Shown in pieces: positions 13,714 through 23,459 of a DNA stretch of 45,141 bases. Source of the DNA: Anaerosalibacter bizertensis (lineage in GTDB: Bacteria; Bacillota; Clostridia; Tissierellales; Sporanaerobacteraceae); assembly GCF_009696605.1 (NCBI RefSeq), contig NZ_VULR01000017.1, forward strand, positions 1 to 45,141, in the 5' to 3' direction. Position 1 is the first letter of the stretch; each line of letters begins with the position of its first letter. The translations under genes were made by a program, and so were the position numbers. The notes under the pieces were generated by a model. The model did no database searches, was not told the origin of the DNA, and saw only the letters and a list, made by a program, of their open reading frames with translations.

Positions 13714-14208
13714 ATGATTATATTAGGAATAGATCCAGGCATAGCTATTGTAGGATATGGAGTAATAGAGTGTAAGGGCAATAGATTTAAAGCTTTAGAT
13801 TATGGAGCTATAACTACTGAGGCTAATATTCCTTTTACAGAAAGAATAAGAATAATATATGATGATATGACGACTTTAATAGATAAATATAATCCTACTG
13901 ATTTAGCAATAGAAGAATTGTTTTTTAATAAAAATGTTAAAACAGCTATAAAGGTTGGACAAGCGAGAGGGGTAGAGATACTTGCTGCAGTTCATAAAGG
14001 GCTAAATATATATGAATATACACCTTTACAAGTAAAACAAGGTGTGGTAGGGTATGGTAGAGCAGAAAAAAGACAGGTTCAAGAGATGGTAAAGATGCTC
14101 TTAAATTTAAAAGAAATACCTAAACCTGATGATGCTGCAGATGCATTGGCATTGGCATTGTGCCATGGAAGTTCTTTGAAATTTAAAGAAATGTTCAGAA
14201 TGAAATAA
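13714..14208 (+). CDS. ruvC: Crossover junction endonuclease RuvC
   Basis: A 164-residue Holliday-junction resolvase. Visible acidic active-site positions are Asp7 in LGIDPG, Glu near 68 in IEELFF, and the Asp pair in DDAADALALALCH near the C-terminus. With RuvAB it cuts recombination junctions. AAAGGGG lies 7 bases before the ATG. It opens the ruvCAB unit, with ruvA 12 bases downstream. Confidence 0.97.
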   Translation: MIILGIDPGIAIVGYGVIECKGNRFKALDYGAITTEANIPFTERIRIIYDDMTTLIDKYNPTDLAIEELFFNKNVKTAIKVGQARGVEILAAVHKGLNIYEYTPLQVKQGVVGYGRAEKRQVQEMVKMLLNLKEIPKPDDAADALALALCHGSSLKFKEMFRMK

Positions 14209-14220
14209 TGGGGTGTTTTG

Positions 14221-14808
14221 ATGTACGAGTATATTATAGGAAATATAATGGAAATACAAGAAGATTATTTAGTATTAGAGAACAATGGAATAGGATACAA
14301 AATATATGTGTCCAATAATTCTTTATCAAATATAGATAATAGAGAAAATGTAAAAATATATACATACTTTAATATGAGAGATGATGGAATATTTCTCTAT
14401 GGTTTTGCAACAAGGGAAGAATTAGATATGTTTGAATTACTTTTATTAGTTTCTAAAATAGGACCTAAAATAGCAATGGGGATATTATCTGTTTTAACTC
14501 CTAACGATATTAAGCTGGGCATAATTAATAATAATACTGAAATATTGTGCAAAGCCCCAGGGATTGGTAAAAAAACGGCAAGTCGTATAATACTTGAATT
14601 AAAAGATAGAATAGATGAAAATATTGTTGTTAATGATAATCTAAACATAACTATGGAAGATGATAGTGTTGTAGAAGCTACTAATGCACTTATGGGTTTA
14701 GAGTATACTAAAAGCGAGATAGACAGAGCTTTAGCCAAAGTAGATATCACTGGTTTAACCACAGAGGAGATCATAAGAATAACATTAAAAAACATGTCTA
14801 AAAAATAA
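14221..14808 (+). CDS. ruvA: Holliday junction branch migration protein RuvA
   Basis: A 195-residue protein with an OB-fold N-terminal domain (MYEYIIGNIMEI), the acidic pin region (YTYFNMRDDGIFLYGF) and two helix-hairpin-helix motifs, the second around CKAPGIGKKTASRIILELKD. A small C-terminal domain would contact RuvB. It tetramerises on four-way DNA. ATG 14221 gives the usual MYEYI start; an in-frame TTG precedes it by one codon. Confidence 0.96.
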   Translation: MYEYIIGNIMEIQEDYLVLENNGIGYKIYVSNNSLSNIDNRENVKIYTYFNMRDDGIFLYGFATREELDMFELLLLVSKIGPKIAMGILSVLTPNDIKLGIINNNTEILCKAPGIGKKTASRIILELKDRIDENIVVNDNLNITMEDDSVVEATNALMGLEYTKSEIDRALAKVDITGLTTEEIIRITLKNMSKK

Positions 14809-14826
14809 GAAAGGGTATGGATAGTC

Positions 14827-15834
14827 ATGATTGAAGATGAAAACAGAATTGTATCAAGAGATTTGAGATCTGAAGATATTGAAAATGACACAAGTTTAAG
14901 ACCAAAGTGGATTGAAGAATATATTGGTCAAGAGAAAGTAAAAGAAAAATTAAATATTTTCATAAAAGCAGCAAAGGAAAGAGAAGAATGTCTAGATCAT
15001 GTTCTATTGTACGGACCTCCAGGTTTAGGGAAAACTACTTTGGCTAATATTATTGCTAATGAAATGGGTGTAAATATAAGGGTAACTTCTGGACCAGCCA
15101 TTGAAAGGCCAGGGGATTTAGCTAGTATTTTAACTAATTTAGAAGAAAATGATGTATTATTTATAGATGAAATCCATAGATTAAATAGGAGTGTAGAAGA
15201 AGTACTATATCCAGCTATGGAAGATTTTGCACTAGATCTTATTATTGGCAAAGGTCCTAGTGCTAGATCTGTAAGATTAGATCTTTCTAAATTTACTCTT
15301 ATAGGAGCTACTACAAGAGCTGGTCTTTTAACTTCTCCTTTAAGGGATAGGTTTGGTGTAATATTAAACTTAGATCTATACGATGAAGAAAGTCTTAAAA
15401 TGATTGTAAGAAGATCTGCAAATATTTTAAAAATAGGGATTGAAGACAAAGGTGCCTTAGAGATAGCAAAAAGATCACGTGGGACTCCAAGAATAGCCAA
15501 TAGACTTTTAAAAAGGGTTAGAGATTATGCACAAGTAGTAGAAGATGGAGTTATAACTGTAGATGTAGCTAATGATGCTTTGAAGCTTTTGGAAATAGAT
15601 AGTTTAGGTTTAGATAGTGTAGATAGAAAGCTTATTTTAACTATGATAGATAATTTTAATGGAGGGCCTGTAGGATTAGATACAGTTTCAGCAGCTACAG
15701 GAGAAGAGAGGACAACAATTGAAGATGTTTACGAGCCTTATTTATTGCAAATGGGATTTTTAAATAGAACACCTAGAGGAAGAATTGTAACCAAAAGAGC
15801 ATATGAACATTTTAATATTCCATATGAAGAATAG
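14827..15834 (+). CDS. ruvB: Holliday junction DNA helicase RuvB
   Basis: A 335-residue AAA+ motor. Walker A is GPPGLGKTT (63-71), Walker B LFIDEIHR, sensor 1 region LIGATTRAG, arginine finger region PLRDRFG, and a C-terminal winged helix ([26 protein letters not shown]). Hexamers pump DNA through the RuvA-bound junction. The gene overlaps no neighbour but DUF2905 starts 10 bases after its stop, so the unit continues. Confidence 0.98.
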   Translation: MIEDENRIVSRDLRSEDIENDTSLRPKWIEEYIGQEKVKEKLNIFIKAAKEREECLDHVLLYGPPGLGKTTLANIIANEMGVNIRVTSGPAIERPGDLASILTNLEENDVLFIDEIHRLNRSVEEVLYPAMEDFALDLIIGKGPSARSVRLDLSKFTLIGATTRAGLLTSPLRDRFGVILNLDLYDEESLKMIVRRSANILKIGIEDKGALEIAKRSRGTPRIANRLLKRVRDYAQVVEDGVITVDVANDALKLLEIDSLGLDSVDRKLILTMIDNFNGGPVGLDTVSAATGEERTTIEDVYEPYLLQMGFLNRTPRGRIVTKRAYEHFNIPYEE

Positions 15835-15844
15835 AGGTGATTAT

Positions 15845-16054
15845 ATGGAGTACATGGGAAAGATTCTGATAACAATAGGTATAGTACTCCTTATACTTGG
15901 GGCAGTGATATTACTAGGTGGAAAAATAGGATTAGGTAAATTACCAGGAGATATTTTTGTAAAGAAAGGTAACTTTACATTTTTCTTTCCTATAGTTTCA
16001 AGTTTGATTATAAGTTTAATTTTAACTTTAATTCTAAATTTATTTAAAAAATAA
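15845..16054 (+). CDS. DUF2905 small membrane protein
   Basis: A 69-residue protein with two transmembrane helices (about 5-26 and 45-66) joined by the signature loop GLGKLPGDIFVKKGN, typical of DUF2905. The family is often found beside ruvB and queA, as here. Function is unknown. ATG 15845 is preceded by AGAGGTGA at a good distance; an upstream ATG overlapping ruvB has no ribosome site. Confidence 0.9.
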   Translation: MEYMGKILITIGIVLLILGAVILLGGKIGLGKLPGDIFVKKGNFTFFFPIVSSLIISLILTLILNLFKK

Positions 16055-16072
16055 CTAGCAAGGGATGATGAA

Positions 16073-18228
<2,156 letters not shown>

Positions 18229-18288
18229 AATTAAGAAGGAATTAGAAAACTTTTGTTGAATAAAAGATAGAGTGAAGGAGGGATAGAT

Positions 18289-18597
18289 TTGCCAGCGAAT
18301 ATTCAAGGATTAATTTTGCCAATTGCTTTTTTAGTGATTTTTTATTTTCTAGCAATAAGGCCTCAACAAAAAAGAGAGAAACAAGTTAGAGAAATGAGAG
18401 AGGCTCTTAGAGCAGGAGATAAGATAATAACTATTGGAGGAATCTATGGTAAGGTAGTGAAAGTTAAAGAAGATATTGTAACTGTAGAAGTAGGCCCTGA
18501 TAAAGTTAAATTTGATATTACTAAATGGGCTGTAGGTAGTGTGGTTAATAAAAAACCTGTTAAAAAGGATTCAACTGAAAAGAAAGATGAAAAATAA
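18289..18597 (+). CDS. yajC: Preprotein translocase subunit YajC
   Basis: A 102-residue inner-membrane protein. One N-terminal helix is followed by the family motif FYFLAIRPQQKREKQ, then a DKIITIGGIYGKVVKVKED beta domain and a Lys-rich tail. It is an accessory subunit of SecDF-YajC; secD-secF lie 2.2 kb downstream. The start is TTG 18289 (GAAGGAGGG about 6 bases before it). A terminator follows. Confidence 0.96.
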   Translation: MPANIQGLILPIAFLVIFYFLAIRPQQKREKQVREMREALRAGDKIITIGGIYGKVVKVKEDIVTVEVGPDKVKFDITKWAVGSVVNKKPVKKDSTEKKDEK

Positions 18598-18600
18598 TAT

Positions 18601-18628
18601 AAAAACTTCCTTCTAAAAGGAAGTTTTT
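18601..18628 (+). terminator. Terminator after yajC
   Basis: A perfect 12-bp stem AAAAACTTCCTT with AAGGAAGTTTTT and a CTAA loop, with the T-run in the 3' arm. Confidence 0.9.
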
Positions 18629-18697
18629 TATATTTAAAGTAATAAAATTCACTTTTCTAAAATAAATATTGATTAAGGAATATAGGAGGTGAATTTT

Positions 18698-19075
18698 ATG
18701 GATATTAAAAAATCTGATTATGCTTTATATTTATTAAAAGGGATTTTAATTTCATATATTGTTACTTTTTTAATGCTTACCATAATATCTTTGCTTTTAA
18801 CTTACACAAATTTAAAAGAAAGTAGTATTCCAATTTTAACTACAGTAGTTATGATAGTAAGTATTGTTTTGGGATCAATATATTTAACTTTGAAGATAGG
18901 AGAAAAAGGGTGGTTAAATGGAGGAATAATAGGTCTATTGTATATAGTAATCCTTATAATATTAAACAAAATTTTCATAAAACCTTTTATGTTTAATATG
19001 TATTTTATAACTAAAATAATAGTTTCATTAGTTATTGGTATAATTGGTGGAATGATTGGAATTAATCTGAAATAG
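18698..19075 (+). CDS. TIGR04086-type membrane protein
   Basis: A 125-residue protein with four predicted transmembrane helices (about 13-35, 43-65, 73-92 and 99-122) and glycine-rich ends (GIIGGMIGINL). Its size, topology and position between yajC and the SCIFF genes match the TIGR04086 family. Function is unknown. ATG 18698 follows AGGAGGTG by 6 bases; GTG 18689 is in frame but lies within that site. Confidence 0.82.
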   Translation: MDIKKSDYALYLLKGILISYIVTFLMLTIISLLLTYTNLKESSIPILTTVVMIVSIVLGSIYLTLKIGEKGWLNGGIIGLLYIVILIILNKIFIKPFMFNMYFITKIIVSLVIGIIGGMIGINLK

Positions 19076-19078
19076 AAC

Positions 19079-19107
19079 TTTAAATGTATATTCATTTATG
19101 ATATAAT
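19079..19107 (+). promoter_or_regulatory. Probable promoter of scfA
   Basis: TTTAAA at 19079-19084, 17-base spacer, TATAAT at 19102-19107. The -35 matches four of six bases and the -10 is perfect. Confidence 0.65.
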
Positions 19108-19147
19108 TTATAAGGTATTATTCCTATCAGAAGGAGGATTAGTTATA

Positions 19148-19288
19148 ATGAAGCATATAAAAACTTTAGGAAAAAGAAATTTAAAAAACACATTAGCTAA
19201 AGGTGGATGTGGAGAGTGTCAAACCTCATGCCAATCAGCATGCAAGACTTCTTGTACTGTAGGAAATCAAAAGTGCGAGAATAAATAG
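19148..19288 (+). CDS. scfA: SCIFF six-cysteine ranthipeptide precursor
   Basis: A 46-residue peptide with the six-cysteine signature of SCIFF (six Cys in forty-five residues). A Lys-rich leader (MKHIKTLGKRNLKNTLAKGG) is followed by Cys at 21, 24, 28, 32, 36 and 43, with the hallmark CQSACKTSCTVGNQKCE. The partner radical SAM enzyme encoded next installs Cys-to-Thr thioether bridges. It is nearly universal in Clostridia, and quorum or regulatory roles have been proposed. AGAAGGAGGA precedes the ATG. The gene is below usual ORF length cut-offs. Confidence 0.97.
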   Translation: MKHIKTLGKRNLKNTLAKGGCGECQTSCQSACKTSCTVGNQKCENK

Positions 19289-19298
19289 TATTGTTTAA

Positions 19299-19329
19299 AA
19301 AAAGGTGGTGGTTTTATCCACTACTTTTT
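19299..19329 (+). terminator. Partial terminator between scfA and scfB
   Basis: An A-rich arm with GGTGGTGG pairs with CCACTAC plus a T5 tail. Its position lets the peptide gene be expressed more than its maturase by partial read-through. Confidence 0.7.
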
Positions 19330-19372
19330 AATTTGTCATTTTTTATTTTAATAGTTAGTGGGAGGATATCAT

Positions 19373-20734
19373 ATGTTAAACAGCCAAAAAATTCATAAAT
19401 TTCATCTTAACAATAAATATATAGTATTAGATATAAATAGTGGTGCAGTACATTTAGTAGATGAAGTAGCTTATGATGTATTAGACTATTATGAAAACAA
19501 GGATTTAAAAGAAATAATATCTGAATTAAGTAAAAAGTATTCTAAAAATGAGATAATAGAAGCTCATAGTGAAATAACTAAAATTAAAGAAGATGGACTT
19601 TTGTTTTCAGAAAATATAAACATGAACAATTTTAATTATAATAATGAAAATATAGTAAAAGCCTTGTGTCTTCATGTAGCCCATGATTGTAATTTAAGGT
19701 GTAAGTATTGTTTTGCTTCTCAAGGTGATTTTAAAGGGGAAAGACTTTTAATGCCTCTAGAAGTAGGCAAGAAGGCTTTAGAATTTATTGTAAATTCATC
19801 AGGAAATAGAAAAAATTTAGAAGTGGACTTTTTTGGTGGAGAGCCATTAATGAATTTTGAAGTAGTTAAGGATTTAGTAGCTTATGGTAGAGAATTAGAA
19901 AAAAACCATAATAAAAGATTTAGATTTACTATAACTACTAATGGTGTATTATTAGATGAAGATAAGATGGAATTTATTAATGAAAATATGGACAATATAG
20001 TACTAAGCCTTGATGGGCGAAAAGAAGTAAATGATAATATGAGGACTACTGTTGATGGAAAAGGAAGTTATGATATCATAGTTCCTAAGTTTATTGAAAT
20101 GGCTGATAAAAGAGGGGATAAAGATTATTTTGTAAGAGGAACTTTTACAAGTAATAATTTGGACTTCACTAGAGATGCTTTAGAATTTTATAATTTAGGT
20201 TTTAAAAAAATCTCCATAGAACCTGTAGTTACAGATCCCAAAGAAGAATATGCAATAAAAGAAGAGCATTTGGATACAATATTAAATGAATATGAAGAGT
20301 TTTCTAAGGAATATATTAAAATAAAAAAGATGGACAAGGACTTTACATTTTTCCATTTTATGATAGATTTAAATCAAGGGCCATGTTTAATTAAAAGAGC
20401 AACAGGATGCGGTGCAGGTTCTGAATATATGGCAGTGACACCTGAAGGAGATTTATACCCATGCCATCAATTTGTGGGAAATGATGATTTTAAACTAGGA
20501 GATGTGTTTAATGGGGTTATAAACTCTGATATAAGGGAAAAATTTAAACAAAGCAATGTTTTTAGTAAAGAAGAATGTAAAACTTGTTGGGCAAGATTTT
20601 ATTGTAGCGGTGGTTGTCATGCTAATGCTTACAATACTAATAAGGATATTACTAAACCATATAAAATAGGTTGCGAAATGGAGAAGAAAAGGATCGAATG
20701 TGCTATATCAATTTTGGCTAATTTAGAAGAATAG
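19373..20734 (+). CDS. scfB: SCIFF maturase, radical SAM/SPASM thioether synthase
   Basis: A 453-residue enzyme. The first ~90 residues form a RiPP-recognition-like domain (HLNNKYIVLDINSGAVHLVDEVAYDV). The radical SAM cluster motif is CNLRCKYC (Cys106, Cys110, Cys113), followed by DFFGGEPLMNFE. The C-terminal SPASM domain has GCGAGSEYMAVTPEGDLYPCHQF and CKTCWARFYCSGGCHANA, which bind auxiliary 4Fe-4S clusters. It forms thioether links in the SCIFF peptide encoded 85 bases upstream. ATG 19373 follows GGGAGGA; GTG 19358 overlaps that site. Confidence 0.97.
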   Translation: MLNSQKIHKFHLNNKYIVLDINSGAVHLVDEVAYDVLDYYENKDLKEIISELSKKYSKNEIIEAHSEITKIKEDGLLFSENINMNNFNYNNENIVKALCLHVAHDCNLRCKYCFASQGDFKGERLLMPLEVGKKALEFIVNSSGNRKNLEVDFFGGEPLMNFEVVKDLVAYGRELEKNHNKRFRFTITTNGVLLDEDKMEFINENMDNIVLSLDGRKEVNDNMRTTVDGKGSYDIIVPKFIEMADKRGDKDYFVRGTFTSNNLDFTRDALEFYNLGFKKISIEPVVTDPKEEYAIKEEHLDTILNEYEEFSKEYIKIKKMDKDFTFFHFMIDLNQGPCLIKRATGCGAGSEYMAVTPEGDLYPCHQFVGNDDFKLGDVFNGVINSDIREKFKQSNVFSKEECKTCWARFYCSGGCHANAYNTNKDITKPYKIGCEMEKKRIECAISILANLEE

Positions 20735-20760
20735 GAATAATTAAGATTTTTATTAGTTAG

Positions 20761-20789
20761 TTGACTGTAAATTTAAACAACTATATAAT
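20761..20789 (+). promoter_or_regulatory. Sigma-A promoter of secDF
   Basis: TTGACT at 20761-20766, exactly 17 bases, TATAAT at 20784-20789. It lies 35 bases before the secD start. Confidence 0.85.
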
Positions 20790-20823
20790 CATATAGTATT
20801 AGATACTAGAGGGAGGAAGAGGA

Positions 20824-22089
20824 ATGAGGCTTAAAAGTACTATTATATTTTTAATAATAATTTCTTTAGTATTTTTGGGTTCTTATACGGCTATCAATGG
20901 AGCTGATATTGGGAAAATAAAAATACCAAATGCTAGAGAAGCAGTGGAACTTGGATTAGATTTAGCTGGTGGAGTATATGTAGTATTGGAAGCTCAAACA
21001 GATGCCCAAGGTGCAGAACTTCAAAAAATTATGGAGCAATCAAAAGCTGTAATTAGTGAAAGGGTAGATGGATTGGGAGTTTCTGAACCTAATATAGTTA
21101 TAGAAGGGAATAATAGAATTAGGATAGAATTAGCAGGAGTAAAAGATGTTCAGGAAGCTATAGATATGATAGGAAAAACTGCACAACTTAAATTTGTTGA
21201 TCCAGATGGTAAAGAAATTTTAACTGGAAAAAATGTTAAAGGCTCTGAACCACAGTATCAAAAAATGGATAGTAGTGGAGAACAACCAGTAGTATCTTTA
21301 GAATTTGATAAAGAAGGAACTAAGAAGTTTGCTGAAGCTACTAAGAGATTGGCACCGAAAACAGAACCTACAGAAAAAATAATCTATATAGTATTAGATG
21401 ATCAAGTTATATCTAATCCTGTAGTTAATGCAATTATAGATGATGGTAGAGCAGTAATACAAGGTGATTTTACAATAGAAGAGGCAGGAAGACTTGCCAC
21501 CTTGATTAGAGCTGGATCTTTACCAGTAGAGATGAAAGAAATACAATCTTCAGTAATTGGACCTAAACTAGGGTTAGAAGCCCTAGATAGGAGTATAAAA
21601 GCGGCAGCAATTGCTATTATGATTATATTCATATTTATGCTTATTATGTATAAGATACCAGGATTAGTAGCTGATATAGCATTAACTATATACATTATGC
21701 TAGTATTGATTGGTATGAAATCTTTAGGAGCAAAACTTACTTTACCTGGAATTGCAGGTCTTATACTTTCTATAGGTATGGCTGTAGATGCCAATGTATT
21801 AATATTTGAAAGAATAAAAGAAGAGCTAAGAGTAGGAAAGTCTATAAGAGCATCTATAGATGCTGGTTTTAAAAGAGCACTTTCATCAGTACTTGATTCT
21901 AATATAACAACTTTAATAGCAGGTCTAGTATTGTATGGTTTTGGAAGTGGGCCTATAAAAGGTTTTGGAGTAACACTTATACTAGGTATTATTGCTTCTA
22001 TGATTACTTCTGTATTTATTACTAAACACTTATTAAAACTTATGGTAAATATGACTGGTGCAAAAAATACTAAGTTATATGGGGCTTAG
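20824..22089 (+). CDS. secD: Protein translocase subunit SecD
   Basis: A 421-residue RND-type membrane protein. An N-terminal helix precedes LGLDLAGGVYVVLEA, the P1 periplasmic-type domain (VDGLGVSEPNIVIEGNNRIRIELAG), and a five-helix C-terminal core with the conserved AVDANVLIFERIKEELR. It is shorter than the 615-residue E. coli SecD because the extra P1 repeats are lacking, which is usual in Clostridia. It uses the proton or sodium gradient to assist late translocation. secF follows 17 bases downstream. Confidence 0.97.
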   Translation: MRLKSTIIFLIIISLVFLGSYTAINGADIGKIKIPNAREAVELGLDLAGGVYVVLEAQTDAQGAELQKIMEQSKAVISERVDGLGVSEPNIVIEGNNRIRIELAGVKDVQEAIDMIGKTAQLKFVDPDGKEILTGKNVKGSEPQYQKMDSSGEQPVVSLEFDKEGTKKFAEATKRLAPKTEPTEKIIYIVLDDQVISNPVVNAIIDDGRAVIQGDFTIEEAGRLATLIRAGSLPVEMKEIQSSVIGPKLGLEALDRSIKAAAIAIMIIFIFMLIMYKIPGLVADIALTIYIMLVLIGMKSLGAKLTLPGIAGLILSIGMAVDANVLIFERIKEELRVGKSIRASIDAGFKRALSSVLDSNITTLIAGLVLYGFGSGPIKGFGVTLILGIIASMITSVFITKHLLKLMVNMTGAKNTKLYGA

Positions 22090-22106
22090 AAAAGGGGTGA
22101 TTGTAG

Positions 22107-22991
22107 GTGGATATAATAAAAAACAGGAAAATATTCTTCTCTATTTCTTTAGCAATCATAATAGTTGGTATGATAATGATGGCAGTAAATGGATTAAATA
22201 GAGGAATAGATTTTGAAGGCGGTACATTAATACAAATTAAAATTGGTAAGACTATTTCAGTAGATGAAGTTAGACTGATTGTTGATAAATTTGATAAAGA
22301 GGCAAGTATAGTTCATTCTGGTGAAAAAAAAGATGAAATACAGATTAAAAGTAAAAAAGATTTTAATAATAAAGAGATACATCAAATTTTTAATGAATTT
22401 AAGGAAAAGTATAAATTAAAAGACGAAGATTTGGTTCAATCTCAAAAATTTGGACCAACAATGGGCAAAGAAATAAGACAAAAAGCTTTATTATCTTCAG
22501 CTATAGCTGTAGTAGCAATGCTTATCTATATTTCATGGAGATTTGAATTTAAATTTGCAATATCTGCAATAATTACCTTAGCCCATGATATTTTAATTAT
22601 GCTTTCGGTATACGCAATATTTAGAATACCAGTAAATGGATCATTTATTGCTGCTATATTGACTATTTTAGGTTATTCTATAAATGATACTATAGTTATT
22701 TTTGATAGAATTAGAGAAACTAGAAGATTATCAAGAAAAGATTCTTATGAAAAAGTAGTAAATGATAGCATTAAAAAATCATTGACTAGAACTATAAATA
22801 CATCTATAACTACTTTAGTTACAATTTTATTATTGTATATTTTAGGGGTTGAAGATGTTAAAGTTTTAGCATTACCATTGATTATAGGTGTTATTGCTGG
22901 AACTTATTCTTCTATATTTATTGCAAGTCCTTTGTGGTATGTATTTAAGTCAAAGGAAAAAGATGCAAAATACAATGCCAGAAAAGCTTAA
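22107..22991 (+). CDS. secF: Protein translocase subunit SecF
   Basis: A 294-residue partner of SecD. Seen are GLNRGIDFEGGTLIQIKI near the N-terminus, KEIRQKALLSSAIAV before the helix bundle, and the motif GYSINDTIVIFDRIRETRR. Six transmembrane helices are expected. It starts at GTG 22107 with AAAGGGGTG 8 bases before. A terminator follows at once, ending the secDF unit. Confidence 0.97.
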   Translation: MDIIKNRKIFFSISLAIIIVGMIMMAVNGLNRGIDFEGGTLIQIKIGKTISVDEVRLIVDKFDKEASIVHSGEKKDEIQIKSKKDFNNKEIHQIFNEFKEKYKLKDEDLVQSQKFGPTMGKEIRQKALLSSAIAVVAMLIYISWRFEFKFAISAIITLAHDILIMLSVYAIFRIPVNGSFIAAILTILGYSINDTIVIFDRIRETRRLSRKDSYEKVVNDSIKKSLTRTINTSITTLVTILLLYILGVEDVKVLALPLIIGVIAGTYSSIFIASPLWYVFKSKEKDAKYNARKA

Positions 22992-23015
22992 AAAACTGCC
23001 GAAAGGCAGTTTTTT
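22990..23015 (+). terminator. Terminator of secDF
   Basis: An 11-bp stem AAAAAACTGCC with GGCAGTTTTTT, closed by a GAAA tetraloop. Confidence 0.95.
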
Positions 23016-23098
23016 ATAGTATAAAAATAATAAAGACTTCCAATTCAAGTGAAAAAATTGTAATATATTATTAAATCGTGTATTAAGGAGGAAGTATT

Positions 23099-23443
23099 GT
23101 GCAGAGAGGATTTATTTTTTCATTATTATTTGCAATTATGGTAGCGGTGTTTGCATTAAAAAATGCAAATAAAGTTCTTATAGACTTTATATTTGGAAAA
23201 GTTAATATATCACAGGCATTAGTTATATTAATTTCAGCTATCTTAGGTGCAGTTATAGTAGCTATTATGGGAAGTGTGAAAAATTTCAAGCTAAAAAGAG
23301 ATAACAAAGAATTGAATAAAAAACTAGAAAGTATAAAGAAAGAAAAGAATGAACTAATGCTTATGCTAGAAGAACAGGAGAAAGAAGTATTAGACATTGA
23401 AGAAGAAAAGGATACTAATACTCTAGATGGAAATAACAGCTAA
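23099..23443 (+). CDS. LapA-domain (DUF1049) membrane protein
   Basis: A 114-residue protein with two helices (about 5-20 and 36-58) joined by the LapA-type loop NANKVLIDFIFGKVNISQALVILISAILGA. A charged coiled-coil tail follows, rich in Lys and Glu. In E. coli the paralogous LapA/LapB pair controls LPS synthesis, but this organism should lack LPS, so only the fold is transferred. GTG 23099 follows AAGGAGGA. recJ begins 16 bases after the stop and is probably co-transcribed. Confidence 0.85.
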   Translation: MQRGFIFSLLFAIMVAVFALKNANKVLIDFIFGKVNISQALVILISAILGAVIVAIMGSVKNFKLKRDNKELNKKLESIKKEKNELMLMLEEQEKEVLDIEEEKDTNTLDGNNS

Positions 23444-23459
23444 ATTATGAGGTGATTAT

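Noticed and set aside
15803-15844. Upstream ATG extending the DUF2905 gene into ruvB
   Set aside because: No ribosome site and non-homologous extra residues; ATG 15845 has AGAGGTGA.
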